This document shows positions 39,052 to 48,671 of a DNA stretch of 64,000 bases, one piece after another. Under the pieces are notes generated by a model, which saw only the letters and a program-made list of their open reading frames with translations, ran no database searches and was not told the DNA's origin. Origin of the DNA: Candidatus Fredericiella danica. Lineage in GTDB: Bacteria; Chloroflexota; Anaerolineae; Caldilineales; Caldilineaceae. The translations under genes and the position numbers were made by a program. Every line of letters starts with the position of its first letter. Positions within the stretch are counted from its first letter, which is position 1. The stretch lies in the NCBI GenBank assembly GCA_016713335.1, contig JADJPH010000104.1, forward strand, positions 1 to 64,000, in the 5' to 3' direction.

Positions 39052-40184
39052 TCGAACTCATCTTTATTGGGGCATTGGCGTTGCTGTTTGTTTCTGCGGC
39101 GTTGGCCCCTCTGGAATCATTGGGCTGGTGGGCGGGCTGGAGCGGAAAACCACCGGAGAAGGGCAAATTCATCGAGGAGGATGCCGCCAACGCCGGCAAC
39201 GAGCCGGAAGCTGATTTCTACCTGGTCTATTTGTCTGGGATCGGTGCGATTTCCGGCACCTCGGTGCCGGCTGAAGAGTACCCGTTCATCCATGGTCTGG
39301 AAGAGCGGCTTGTGGGCGCCAAGGTGATCAGCGATATCTACCCGTATTCGGTGACCAACAACGGGTTGACAGGTCAGCGCTTCTTCGCCTGGCTATGGAA
39401 GTGGATTGAAAATATCAGTCCCAAAAGTCCTGCTGCCGTTCTATCGTTTCTGGTGAACGCGCGTAACACGATGCAACTATTTGTGTCTGCGGATCGCCGG
39501 TATGGTCCAATCTACAACCTGGGCATTGCAAACGAGATTCACCGTGGGCTTGTACGGCACGGCTATCGAAAGCAGAGTGGCAAGCCGATCGTGTTGCTGG
39601 GGTGGAGCGGCGGCGGTCAGATCGCAATTGGTTCGGTGACCTATCTGGCGCCGCTACCGGGTCCGATCTACGTCATTTCCTTAGGGGGCATGCTTTCGGA
39701 TGACATTGGTTTCAACCAGGTGGATCATCTTTGGCATCTCTATGGCACTGCCGATCCCATTCAGGCGATGGGGGGGGTGCTGTTTTCGGGGCGTTGGACG
39801 ATCAAGCCAAACTCACCGTGGAATGAGGCGATGGCAGGCGGAAAGATCGACATCATTTGTCTTGGGCCATATAAACACAACAGTGCTCATAACTACTTCG
39901 ACATGACGAATAAGCTGCCCAACGATAAGCGAGGCCGGACGTACGGGCAGAAGACGTTGGACACGATCGTCTATGTCTTGCAGCAGTCTGACATTCTAAA
40001 GACCCCGTCGACCGTTTTTGGTAATGCCAGGGATATGCCGTTAATTCATGCGGCGGTGATGTCTGCGGATGAGTATGTCGAGCGAACGGCGGCACTCGCC
40101 GCAGAGGTTGCGGCAGAGGAGCCGCCGGCCCCAGTGGAATCTCCGGCGCCGGCGGAGCCAATCGCGGCGAAGACGGACAAGTAG
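39048..40184 (+). CDS. Membrane-anchored alpha/beta-hydrolase-like protein of unknown function
   Basis: A 378-residue protein starting at GTG 39048 with AGGAGG just upstream and a GTGA overlap. One N-terminal membrane helix (IELIFIGALALLFVSAALAP) is followed by a soluble domain. LVYLSGIGAISG (about residue 60) and PIVLLGWSGGGQIAIGSV (about residue 185, a GxSxG-like nucleophile elbow) suggest an alpha/beta hydrolase; HNSAHNYFD near 285 might supply the His. The C-terminus is an Ala/Glu/Pro-rich tail (about 350-378). The GWSGGG signature is weakly supported by context, and enzymatic function is an inference. Paired with the membrane protein before it. Confidence 0.65.
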   Translation: MIELIFIGALALLFVSAALAPLESLGWWAGWSGKPPEKGKFIEEDAANAGNEPEADFYLVYLSGIGAISGTSVPAEEYPFIHGLEERLVGAKVISDIYPYSVTNNGLTGQRFFAWLWKWIENISPKSPAAVLSFLVNARNTMQLFVSADRRYGPIYNLGIANEIHRGLVRHGYRKQSGKPIVLLGWSGGGQIAIGSVTYLAPLPGPIYVISLGGMLSDDIGFNQVDHLWHLYGTADPIQAMGGVLFSGRWTIKPNSPWNEAMAGGKIDIICLGPYKHNSAHNYFDMTNKLPNDKRGRTYGQKTLDTIVYVLQQSDILKTPSTVFGNARDMPLIHAAVMSADEYVERTAALAAEVAAEEPPAPVESPAPAEPIAAKTDK

Positions 40185-40204
40185 CCCGCGAATTGCCATG
40201 AACA

Positions 40205-40237
40205 GCAATCCAGGAAGCTTGTCACTTCCTGGATTGC
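40205..40237. terminator. Bidirectional hairpin between convergent genes
   Basis: Perfect 13-base stem GCAATCCAGGAAG / CTTCCTGGATTGC with a seven-base loop, between the hydrolase-like gene (stop 40184) and pdxT (stop 40255 on the minus strand). It shares the CCAGGAAG core with the sod hairpin at 25193. Confidence 0.6.
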
Positions 40238-40254
40238 AAGCGTTCCCACGAATG

Positions 40255-40848
40255 TTATCCCGCCACCATGTCCAGAAATAACTGATGCCACCGCAAGTCT
40301 GCGGTCAATTCCGGGTGGAATGCGGTGGCAAGGATGTTCCCCTGCCGCACCGCAACGATGACGATTTCGTCATGGCCCGCAGTTCGAGCAAGCACCTCGA
40401 CTTGTGATCCCGCCTCAATGATCGCGGGGGCGCGGATGAAAATCGCAGGGCATGGTTCCGCACCGAGGAGGGGCACCTCCAGCAGCGTCTCAAAGCTCTT
40501 GCTTTGCCGGCCAAAGTAGTTGCGGTTGACCGTTACATCCAGCCCACCAATGAGCGGCTGACCGCCCTGTTTCTGCCCAACCGCGCGATCGGCCAGCAGG
40601 ATCATGCCGGCGCATGTCCCCCAGACAGGCTTGCCGCTGCGCACCCACTCCCTTAGCGGCTCAACAAGTCCCCAGCGTTCGGCGACAAGGCCCATCGCAG
40701 TGCTCTCGCCACCCGGAAGAATCAGCGCTGCCAATCCTTCCAGCTGTTCCGGCTTGCGCACCTCGACCGCCTCCACACCCAGTTGGCGGACTTTTGCTGC
40801 ATGTTCAAGGAATGCGCCTTGTAGGGCGAGAATGCCGATTGTAAGCAT
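40255..40848 (-). CDS. pdxT: Pyridoxal 5'-phosphate synthase glutaminase subunit PdxT
   Basis: A 197-residue class I glutamine amidotransferase that supplies ammonia to PdxS. Motifs: TIGILALQGAFLEH at the start, LILPGGESTAMG (PGGEST, about 45-56), the catalytic Cys in VWGTCAGMILLAD (about 81), and the His/Glu pair in ATAFHPELT near the end. The ATG at 40848 gives MLTIGILALQG, the standard start; a longer ORF to 41166 simply reads through the repeat and pdxS antisense frame. Minus-strand operon with pdxS, separated by a family B repeat. Confidence 0.95.
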   Translation of the reverse strand: MLTIGILALQGAFLEHAAKVRQLGVEAVEVRKPEQLEGLAALILPGGESTAMGLVAERWGLVEPLREWVRSGKPVWGTCAGMILLADRAVGQKQGGQPLIGGLDVTVNRNYFGRQSKSFETLLEVPLLGAEPCPAIFIRAPAIIEAGSQVEVLARTAGHDEIVIVAVRQGNILATAFHPELTADLRWHQLFLDMVAG

Positions 40849-40968
40849 GATATTACGTATTTCGTATCTCGTATTGCGTATCTCGTTGAACGTGCACATG
40901 TCTGCCCATTCGAGCGAAATACATCTCACGAGACACGAGACACGAGACACGAAATACGTGCTACGCCG
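40849..40968. repeat. Family B inverted repeat between pdxS and pdxT
   Basis: TATTACGTATTTCGTATCTC and CGTATTGCGTATCTCG on the left, and CTCACGAGACACGAGACACG then ACGAAATACGTGC on the right, able to pair across a central region near 40905. It begins within a few bases of the pdxS stop codon and ends at the pdxT start, so it must be transcribed in the intergenic mRNA. Confidence 0.7.
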
Positions 40969-40969
40969 G

Positions 40970-41893
40970 CTACCAGCCGCGCACCGCCATCCTCTGATTG
41001 TCCGCCAGCGTGTCCAGGTTGATGCCGACCATGGGTTCACCCAGGTTTTCGCTGACTTCGGCCAGGATGGCAGGGTAGTTGAAATGGGTGACAGCCATGA
41101 CGATCGCCCTGGCGCGCTTGGCGGGGTCGCCGCTCTTGAAGATGCCGGAGCCGACGAAAACGCCATCGACGCCCAACTGCATCATCAGGGCGGCATCAGC
41201 CGGCGTCGCCACGCCACCGGCGGCAAAGTTGACAACTGGCAAGCGGCCCAGTTCGGCGGTCTGCTTGACCAACTCGTAGGACGCCTGAATTTCCTTGGCG
41301 AAGGTGAACATCTCGTCTTCGTCCATGGTCTGAAGCCGGCGGATATCTTTGTTCATCTGGCGGGCGTGGCGCACGGCCTCGACGACATTGCCTGTACCCG
41401 CTTCGCCTTTGGTGCGGATCATGGCGGCGCCTTCGCTGATGCGGCGCAACGCTTCACCCAGGTTGCGGGCGCCGCACACGAACGGGATGGCGAACTTATG
41501 CTTGTTGATGTGGTTTTCTTCGTCGGCCGGGGTCAGCACTTCGCTCTCATCGACATAGTCGACGCCCAGCGCCTGGAGGATTTGCGCTTCAACCATATGG
41601 CCGATGCGTGCCTTTGCCATGACCGGGATGGTCACTGCGGCCATGATGCCCTTTATCATCTGCGGGTCGCTCATGCGCGCCACGCCACCATCGCGACGGA
41701 TGTCGGCAGGAACGCGTTCGAGCGCCATCACGGCGACTGCACCGGCTTCTTCGGCGATGCGCGCCTGCTCAGGAGTGACCACGTCCATGATCACGCCGCC
41801 CTTGAGCATTTGCGCAAGCCCCGCCTTGACGGCAAAGGTGCCGGTGATTGCGCCATTCGTGCCATTTGCGGGGAGTTTTGTTTCGAGGCTCAT
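40970..41893 (-). CDS. pdxS: Pyridoxal 5'-phosphate synthase subunit PdxS
   Basis: A 307-residue (beta/alpha)8 enzyme that condenses ribose 5-phosphate, glyceraldehyde 3-phosphate and ammonia to PLP. Diagnostic segments: GLAQMLKGGVIMDVVTPEQA (about 24-43), VMALERVPADIRRDGGVARM, VMAKARIGHMVEAQIL with the catalytic Lys, DESEVLTPADEENHINKH, and VNFAAGGVATPADAALMMQ. GGAGAAAGACAG precedes the ATG at 41893, ruling out the longer reading frame. Intact and highly conserved; first gene of pdxST. Confidence 0.97.
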   Translation of the reverse strand: MSLETKLPANGTNGAITGTFAVKAGLAQMLKGGVIMDVVTPEQARIAEEAGAVAVMALERVPADIRRDGGVARMSDPQMIKGIMAAVTIPVMAKARIGHMVEAQILQALGVDYVDESEVLTPADEENHINKHKFAIPFVCGARNLGEALRRISEGAAMIRTKGEAGTGNVVEAVRHARQMNKDIRRLQTMDEDEMFTFAKEIQASYELVKQTAELGRLPVVNFAAGGVATPADAALMMQLGVDGVFVGSGIFKSGDPAKRARAIVMAVTHFNYPAILAEVSENLGEPMVGINLDTLADNQRMAVRGW

Positions 41894-42049
41894 CTGTCTT
41901 TCTCCTTTTACTCCACACTTCAATCTACACGCAGCATGACAAGGTCATGGTGCCGGTGCGAATCGTTGCTTCGCCGGAGAGCCGCTGACGATATGTACGC
42001 GTGGGACTGCATATTGTACGCAATGCGAAGAAAGTACGCCAAAAGTGCC

Positions 42050-42096
42050 GCCTGACAAACAAAAAAGGGTGGCGCCCGCAGGAGCGAGCGCCACCC
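42050..42096 (-). terminator. Rho-independent terminator of the modular secreted protein
   Basis: GC stem GGGTGGCGC (42067-42075) / GCGCCACCC (42088-42096), followed on the minus strand by TTTTTTGTTTGTC. It lies about 75 bases beyond the stop of the minus-strand gene ending at 42173. A small family B fragment lies between 42105 and 42135. Confidence 0.75.
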
Positions 42097-42172
42097 TTAA
42101 TCCAACTACGAGATACGCATTCCGAAATACACAAAACTTCGTGCGCCCAGAGGGAAAGGCGCCCCGGTTGTG

Positions 42173-45100
42173 TTACGGCGCCACAGGTGTGTACGTCATG
42201 TTGCCGGCATCCACTGGCAGGGCCAGATACAAGTTGCCGTCCTGCGTGATATAGGACTGCACACTGGTCAGATCCCGGATGTAGGTGTCCTGCTGGGACC
42301 CTTCCGGGCAGGCCATGCGCGTGGACGCCGGTAACTCGATCGTCACGGTCCCGCCTTCACCGGTGGTATAGGCGCCCTTGAAGGTGTTGCAGTCCGTGGT
42401 GGCGCTGACCGAACTGTCTTCGGCGAAGCTCAACTGGAAGGCGTCGGGCTCTACCGGGTCGACGCGACTGCCATCGTTCAAGACGTTGCCGGTCCACAAC
42501 CATACCGTGCCGGGGAGTGGGGCGGGCTGTGGGAGCACTGCCTCAGTCGCCTCAGGCGTGGCCTCTGTAGCGGTTGCCTCGGTGGCGGCGGGCGTGGCTT
42601 CTGCGGAAGGCCCCTCTGCGGCCGGTGCGAAGTTCATGGTCCCGCTGTCGAAGGGCAGTTGCAGATGCAAGTTGCCATCTCGCAGCAGGTAGAATTGGAT
42701 GCTGGTGAGATCCTGGATGTAGGCGTCCTGCTGGGCGCCATCCGGGCAGGCCATCATCGTGGAGGCAGGCAGCCCGATGGTAATCTGAGAATCGGCGCCA
42801 AGGGTGTATGTGCCCATGAACGTATTGCAGTCTGTGGTAGCGCTGAGCGAACCATCCGTGCCGAAGGCCAGTTGGAAGGATACACCCTCGGCGGGTAGTC
42901 TTTCGCTGCCGTCATTCATGAGCGTTCCGGTCCAGGTCCAGGTGGTCCCTGCGAGTGCGTCATCGCCTGCGGCCTGTGCTGTTCCCGTCTTGGTCTCGCT
43001 GACCATCACCAACTGGCCGTCCTGCAATTCGTAGACTCGGACAACCGGTTGGGTCGGGCAGCACGCAGGGTCGCTCGAGCCATGTGTGATCATGTCCACC
43101 GTGATCTGGTTGTCAGCGATGTTCAGGCTATCCACATGGATGCGATCACCCAACTCGGTCGACGCCATGTCTGTTGGCGCGCCGTCTACGATCTGCACGA
43201 CATGCAGGGAGATGAACGAACCGCTGCCGCCACCGCCTTCAGCGACGAGCACTGCCGCCGACTGCTGTCCATCCAGTTCACCAAAGGCCATCGGGCTGGG
43301 CAACAAGACGACGCCGTTCAGGCTGACTGATCCGGGCGCAGCCTGTTCGGTGTATGAGCCATCGATCAGCGTTGCGACACCGCTTGCAGTCACGGTTGAG
43401 GTATACGTCATATTGGCCAGCGCCACCGGCGAAAGTGGATTGACCGAAGTTGAGACTGTGACGGACTGCACAACCTGGTCCAGGGCATCTAGATCGGGTT
43501 AAAATCAGCCGCAGTGGCAGCGTTAAGTTGCTCGGTGACGCCAGCAAGATAGGCTGTGTAGCTGTCCGCGTCGTTCATGGCATTCATCACGTCTGGCGGG
43601 ATTTCCGCCATCGTCGTCGGCACGACAGTGGAGGTCAACGGCACCATCGCCACGACTAGACGTTGGCCATCGCCCGTGAGACCCTGGAAGTAATAGTGTA
43701 GATCGGAGGCCGTGACCGGGTTTACCGCCTGGCCCAGGCGTCCAACCCAACGGACGCCGGCGCCGCCATCGGGCAGTTCAAGGTACTTGACCTGAGCGGC
43801 GAGATCGTTCGTAGCCGGTTGTTGGGGGAGGATGGGCAGCGGTGGCGGTGGATTGGCCGGCTGTTCCGCCAGTAGTGTCTCGAGTTCAGCGAGCGTGTCG
43901 GCGACATAGGAATCGCCGGCATCGGCCCAGATCTTCTTGTAGGCGTCGACGTTGAAGACTGCTACGTAAGGTCCCCACATGGTCTCGACCGTGGTCGGGT
44001 CGTTATCGCCCCAGGTCCACAGTGGGTGTTTTGGTTCACCCTGACCGCTGGGTGGCATGTTGTTGTTGTAGGGCGTGGCGGGGACGATTGTCGCTTCCGC
44101 CTGCTGGTTGATCGGGGTTGTGTCGATCGTCGCGGAGACGACTGCTACGTCGATCAGTTTGTTGCCCGCTAATGCGTACGCAACCGTCATCGGCATCGTG
44201 GGGCAGCAGAATGGATCGTTGGGTCCCTGCGTAATCATGTCCACCACGATCAACCCGGCTTCGGTGATTTGAAGGTTGAGCACGTAGACGCGGTCGCCCA
44301 GGAGCGTGCTCGCCATGACGGTCGGCTCGCCGAGTTTGTCGACGACAACGGCCAGGCTCACGAAGACGCCGCTCCCACCGCCATTCTCGACGGTAAGCAC
44401 GGCGGCAGCGTCTTCACCATAGATCTTGCCGAACGCCCGGGGCTCGTCCATCAATGAAACGACGATCTTGTTTTCAGTGTCCTCGTACTTGCCATCTGTC
44501 AGTTGGACCGGCTGGCCTTCCAGCAACACGGACGGGTACGCCAGGTTCGCCAGGCGTTCGGCAGAGAGCATCGGCGAGCGATTGACGCTGGTCGATGCTA
44601 TCATTGCATCGAGTTGGCTTGGCGCCACCGACCACTGATCGTCTGCCAGACCGTTGAGTTTTGCCGTTTCGTCGGCCAGGTATTGCTCGTAGTTATCGTT
44701 GACGAGTTGCTGGACGTCGGCTGGAACTTCTTCCGGCGTGTTCGGCACGGCGGTCGAGGTGATTGGCCATTGGGCGGTGACGACGTACTGGCCATCGTCG
44801 GTCAGCCCGCTAAAGTAGTAGCGCAATTGGAAATTGAGCAGGGCGCTGGCGTCGAAGGTGGTGCGGCCAATGAAACTGACGCCCTCAAAGCCGTTGCCTT
44901 TCAAGTACTTGACGTTAGATGCAATGTCGTTGCTGCCGGCCGGCGGCGGGAGGAGTGGCAGTGGCGTCGTCGGTGTGACCGGCTGGGATTGCAACAGCGC
45001 TTCGAGGCTGGAGATTGTGTTCGCAACGGTATCGTCACCGGCATCGGACCAGGTCTTCGCGTATTCGGCGGCCGGAATCACGGCCAGATAGGGTGTGCCG

Positions 45101-45840
45101 TCCTCCATCGCAGTGCGCGGATTGCCCTGCTCAAAGGCCACCACGGTGTGCAGGGGGATGCCCGTCAGCATGGGTGGCTGGGTATTGTCATAGGGTGATG
45201 CCGGGATCACGGCAGAGGTGTAATCACCGATCGGTTTTTCGATCACAACCTGGGGCACCGAGCCGATCACTTCCTCGCTGATCTGAACGAACTGGTCGCC
45301 ATCGATGGTGTAGGTCTGGCGCACCAATTGGGTTGGGCAGCACATCGGATCGTCGGGACCCTGGGCCACCATTTCAACGACAACCTGATCGCTGTCGATC
45401 GTCAGGCTGGTGACTTCGACGCGGTCGCCCAGGAGTGCGGTATCGACATTGACGGGAACACCGTCCTGGTCAACCATTGCCGCCAGGTTGATAAAGATGC
45501 CGCTGCCGCCGCCGTTTTCGACGAGCAGGACAAGTGCGGTTTCCTGGCCATTGATGACACCGGTCGCCGTTGGTGCCGGGAGCAGCGCAGCGAAGATGCT
45601 GTTTGCTTCGTCCAGTAGTTCGCCGTTGACCAGGGTGACTTCGCCGCTGGCTGCGAGCTCGGATTTGTAGGTTGCATTCGCCAGCGATTCGGGGGACAGG
45701 GCGCTGGACGTTGACTGTTCCTGGGGTGTGAGGCCGGCTGCTTGGACGGGCGCCACGGCAAACGCCGAGAACAGCAGACCAACCACCACCAGGAGCGAGG
45801 TGAGTGTTAAAGCTTGCTTTTTCAAGGATTGACTCCTCAT
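42173..45840 (-). CDS. Large modular secreted protein: repeated CCPT modules and two META domains (one frameshift)
   Basis: About 1220 residues after joining two frames at about 43492, where one missing C turns FNPDLDALDQVVQSV into FNPI and a stop. Signal peptide LLVVVGLLFSAFAVAPVQAA. Module A occurs three times, each with YKS/YPS/YTS start, an ENGGGSG..F..L strand, LGDRV.V..L and DPxCCPTxxxxxxY (CCPT at about 45340, 44205 and 43050), resembling LppP/LprE-type domains. Module B, with AEYAKTWSDAGD or VDAYKKIWADAGD and a YYFSGLTDDGQ or YYFQGLTGDGQ strand, occurs twice. The C-terminus has two META domains (ATTDCNTF..AY/TY, MACPDGAQQD / MACPEGSQQD) joined by a Glu/Ala/Thr/Pro linker. Order: A-B-A-B-A-META-META. 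Likely cell-surface. A start at 45891 is possible. Confidence 0.8.
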
Positions 45841-45959
45841 TGGAAAGGTATGATCGAGATTGGCTTTTTGTAAGTCCAGGCAAAGACACACCGTTAGGCG
45901 CGCGCATGCCTTGTCTCACCAAACGCCAGGTAGAAAACAGCGGTTCCATTGTAGCGTGA

Positions 45960-46136
45960 GGAGGGGAGAGAGACAAAGAGACAGGGAGACAAAGGAGACA
46001 GGGAGACTGGGAGACTGGGAGACAGGGAGACAAGGAGACGGGGAGACAGGGAGACGGGAGACAGGAGACGGGAGGGAGACGGGGAGACAGGGAGACAGGG
46101 AGACGGGGAGACGGGGAGACGGGGAGACGGGGAGTC
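45960..46136. repeat. Family A array, longest copy
   Basis: Twenty or so irregular copies of GGAGACAGGGAGAC/GGGAGACGG over about 175 bases, upstream of the tRNA and 120 bases upstream of the minus-strand modular gene. Here the array is at a 5' side, unlike the other copies. The remaining bases 45841-45959 show no promoter I would defend. Confidence 0.8.
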
Positions 46137-46193
46137 AGGGGTGCTGGAACGTTGACGATTCGGCGTCTTATGTGCTATGGTAACGCCCATGTT

Positions 46194-46266
46194 GCTCCCG
46201 TAGCTCAGGGGACAGAGCGCCGCCGTCCTAAGGCGGGCGTCGTAGGTTCGATTCCTACCGGGAGCG
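46194..46266 (+). tRNA. tRNA-Arg (anticodon CCT)
   Basis: Full cloverleaf: acceptor GCTCCCG pairs with CGGGAGC (46259-46265); D-arm GCTC/GAGC; anticodon stem CCGCC/GGCGG around the loop GTCCTAA, giving anticodon CCT for the AGG codon; T-arm GTAGG-TTCGATT-CCTAC. The discriminator base is G. CCA is not encoded. It is isolated, with no other tRNA nearby. Confidence 0.95.
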
Positions 46267-46350
46267 CTCTTTTGCGGTGAACCGCCATACATGCACCATT
46301 GAAAACGCGCCAGTCAGCAGGTCCCGACTGGCGCGTTATGTTTGCGCGCC

Positions 46351-47550
46351 CTATTGGGGCAGGCGGTCCAACGGCGGCGCCGATGCAGAAAAGTCCTGGG
46401 CAATGCGGTCGACATAGTTGCCCACCAGCCACTGCACGCGGTCGTAGTCGTGTGAGGCCACGATGAAGCCGACGTGGTGCGACTTGCTGAGCCGCCACAC
46501 CAATTCCGGGTCGTTGTAGGCGGAAGTGCTAGCCACCCTGCGCGCCAGGGAGACGATTAGTCCTGCGTATTCGGAGCGGTGCGCGGGTAGGTGGTACTGC
46601 TCGCCGCGCAGATGAGCGACTTCGACGCGTGCCCACTCGGTCCACGGGTTGATACCGGTGGCGAAACCGACCAGTTGATCGATGCCGGCGCCACCGACGC
46701 GCGCCGCGATTTCCAGGAAGTAGAATTGGCCGTCATGCTCACCGCGGATGAACTCCGTATGGGTGACCCCGTGGTGCATGCCCATCGCACCGATTACATG
46801 GCGATTACTGGCAAGCAGCGCCTCTTCTTCAAAAGTATTGTGCAGGACAGTGCTTGACGCAAAGACGCCGCCCCCGTGGTAGACCGTCATGGGGGGCAGA
46901 CCGTATTTCTGCACTGACGCGAAAGCCACCTCGCCGTCCCAGACGACAGAGTCAACATGGTAGACGTCACCGGGAATGAAACGCTCCAACAGAAAGGTCG
47001 ACTGGCGGTCACCCAGTTCGTTGAGTGCTGCCCAGACTTCGTCGGCAGTGTGCATCTTCTTGATGCCCATTGAACTGGCTTCCGAACGCGGCTTGAGCAC
47101 CCATGGACCAGGCACGCGGTTCATATAGTCGCTCAGCCGGCGGTAGTTCAGTACGGCAACAAAGGGTGGCACGGGCACGCCATGAGTCGCCGCCTGGGTG
47201 CGCATGGCCAGTTTGTCACGAAAGTAGCGCGCCTGGCTGGCGCCGATCCCAGGCATGCGCATATGCTCGCGCAAACTGGCTGCGGTCTCCACATCGTAGT
47301 CGTCCAGCGCAACGATGCGGTCAATCTCGCGCTCGCGGGCAAGATAACTGATCGCATTCGTGATATCCGGTTCGCGCCCAAGGTTTGGAAGCGGCAACAT
47401 GAAAAATTCATCGATCGCGTGGCGTGGCCAGGCTTCGTGCTCGGTCTTCTGGGTGGTCACGAGAATGGTGTGACAGCCCAACCGCTTACATTCCTCAATG
47501 AAGAGACCACCCTTAAAATAGCTTGCAAGGCACAACACCGTCGATTGCAT
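46351..47550 (-). CDS. ATP-grasp domain protein, paralogue 1
   Basis: A 399-residue soluble protein of the ATP-grasp carboxylate-amine ligase type. MQSTVLCLASYFKGGLFIEE at the start; the pre-ATP-grasp segment includes ALDDYDVETAASLREHM. The ATP-binding lysine region is GPWVLKPRSEASSMGIKKM (about residues 151-169); LLERFIPGDVYHVDSVVWDG follows, and the metal-binding FYFLEIAARVGGAGIDQLV (about 288) supplies Glu and Asn/Ala-like positions. It would ligate an acid and an amine or thiol with ATP; substrates unknown. The frame extends to 47790 but overlaps the next gene, so I start at ATG 47550. Tandem paralogue of the gene at 47561. Confidence 0.85.
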   Translation of the reverse strand: MQSTVLCLASYFKGGLFIEECKRLGCHTILVTTQKTEHEAWPRHAIDEFFMLPLPNLGREPDITNAISYLAREREIDRIVALDDYDVETAASLREHMRMPGIGASQARYFRDKLAMRTQAATHGVPVPPFVAVLNYRRLSDYMNRVPGPWVLKPRSEASSMGIKKMHTADEVWAALNELGDRQSTFLLERFIPGDVYHVDSVVWDGEVAFASVQKYGLPPMTVYHGGGVFASSTVLHNTFEEEALLASNRHVIGAMGMHHGVTHTEFIRGEHDGQFYFLEIAARVGGAGIDQLVGFATGINPWTEWARVEVAHLRGEQYHLPAHRSEYAGLIVSLARRVASTSAYNDPELVWRLSKSHHVGFIVASHDYDRVQWLVGNYVDRIAQDFSASAPPLDRLPQ

Positions 47551-47560
47551 ACTCAAGCCC

Positions 47561-48667
47561 TCATGCGTTGGCCGGCCGCTCCCCTGATTTCGGAGGTGCG
47601 GTGGCGGTGAAATCGGAAGCGACGCGATCGATATAGTTGAGAAGGAGTTGCTGAACGCGGCCATGGCTGGTGGAGGTGAGGATGAACCCCACATGGTGCG
47701 CCTTGGATAACCGCCAAATAAGCTCTGGGTCGTTGTAGCCGCCGGTGTCAGGCCATTCCATGCGCGCCAGCGAAACCACAAGCCCTGCATATTCGTGTTT
47801 GACCGGCGGAAGAGTGTACTCTTCGCCGCGCAGATGGGCTAATTCCAGTCGTGCCCATTCCACCCAGAGATTGATACCGGTGGCGTATTCAATCAGCTTG
47901 TCGATATTTGCGCCGCCCACGCGTGCGGCAATCTCCAGAAAATAGAATTGGCCGTCGGCATGCGCGCGGATGAATTCGGCGTGAGTGACCCCACGCACCA
48001 TGTTCATGGGTGGCGAACCGTAGCGGTTTGTCACGGTGAAGAGCACCTTTTTATCCCAAACCACCGAGTCGACATGAAAGACATCGCCCGGCAGGAATTT
48101 CTCCAGCACGTAGTAGGATTGGCGGTCTCCCAATTCGTCCAGTAGCGGCCAGACCTCCTCAGCGCTATCGACCTTGCGAATCCCCATCGAACTTGCTTCT
48201 GAACGCGGTTTCAGCACCCAGGGGCCGGGGACCGTCGCCATGTACGCCCGCAGGTCATCATAGTTGAGCACCGGCGTGAAATCCGGCACGGGAATGCCCT
48301 CGTCGCGCGCCTGGACGCGCATGGCCAGTTTGTCGCGGAAATAGCGTGCCGTGGAGCCGCCCATGCCGGGCATGCGAAAGTGCTCGCGCAGATCGGCCAC
48401 TGTCTCAACGTCGAAGTCATCTAGTGGGATGATCCGGTCAATTTTCCGCGTGCGCGCAAGGAAGGTGACCGCATAGGTGATTTCGGGCTGTTTGAAGAGA
48501 TTGTGGAAGGGCATCACGAAGAATTCGTCGATCGCCTCACGCGGCCACGGCTCATGCTCGAGATCCTGAGAGGTGATCAGGATCGTATGGCAGCCCTGGC
48601 GCTTGCATTCTTCGATGAAGGCGCCACCCTTGAAATAACTGGCGAGACAGAGAATGGTTGGTGGCAC
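47561..48667 (-). CDS. ATP-grasp domain protein, paralogue 2 (31-residue internal gap relative to paralogue 1)
   Basis: A 368-residue ATP-grasp protein closely related to its downstream neighbour: MPPTILCLASYFKGGAFIEE, PLDDFDVETVADLREHF, GPWVLKPRSEASSMGIRKV, LEKFLPGDVFHVDSVVWDKK and FYFLEIAARVGGANIDKLI all align. After GSPPMNM the segment corresponding to YHGGGVFASSTVLHNTFEE through MGMHHG in paralogue 1 is absent, in frame, and the sequence resumes VRGVTHAEFIRAHADG. The absent part normally forms a helix and strand before the active-site Glu. This could be a true variant or a collapsed region. Gene gap to paralogue 1 is ten bases; likely one operon. Confidence 0.85.
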   Translation of the reverse strand: MPPTILCLASYFKGGAFIEECKRQGCHTILITSQDLEHEPWPREAIDEFFVMPFHNLFKQPEITYAVTFLARTRKIDRIIPLDDFDVETVADLREHFRMPGMGGSTARYFRDKLAMRVQARDEGIPVPDFTPVLNYDDLRAYMATVPGPWVLKPRSEASSMGIRKVDSAEEVWPLLDELGDRQSYYVLEKFLPGDVFHVDSVVWDKKVLFTVTNRYGSPPMNMVRGVTHAEFIRAHADGQFYFLEIAARVGGANIDKLIEYATGINLWVEWARLELAHLRGEEYTLPPVKHEYAGLVVSLARMEWPDTGGYNDPELIWRLSKAHHVGFILTSTSHGRVQQLLLNYIDRVASDFTATAPPKSGERPANA

Positions 48668-48671
48668 GATG

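Noticed and set aside
40604..42055. 483-residue plus-strand ORF
   Set aside because: Antisense to pdxT and pdxS, both unmistakable enzymes.
45960..46136. CRISPR or coding repeat protein in the GGAGAC array
   Set aside because: Units are 6-16 bases and irregular, with no ribosome binding site or sustained frame of protein-like composition.
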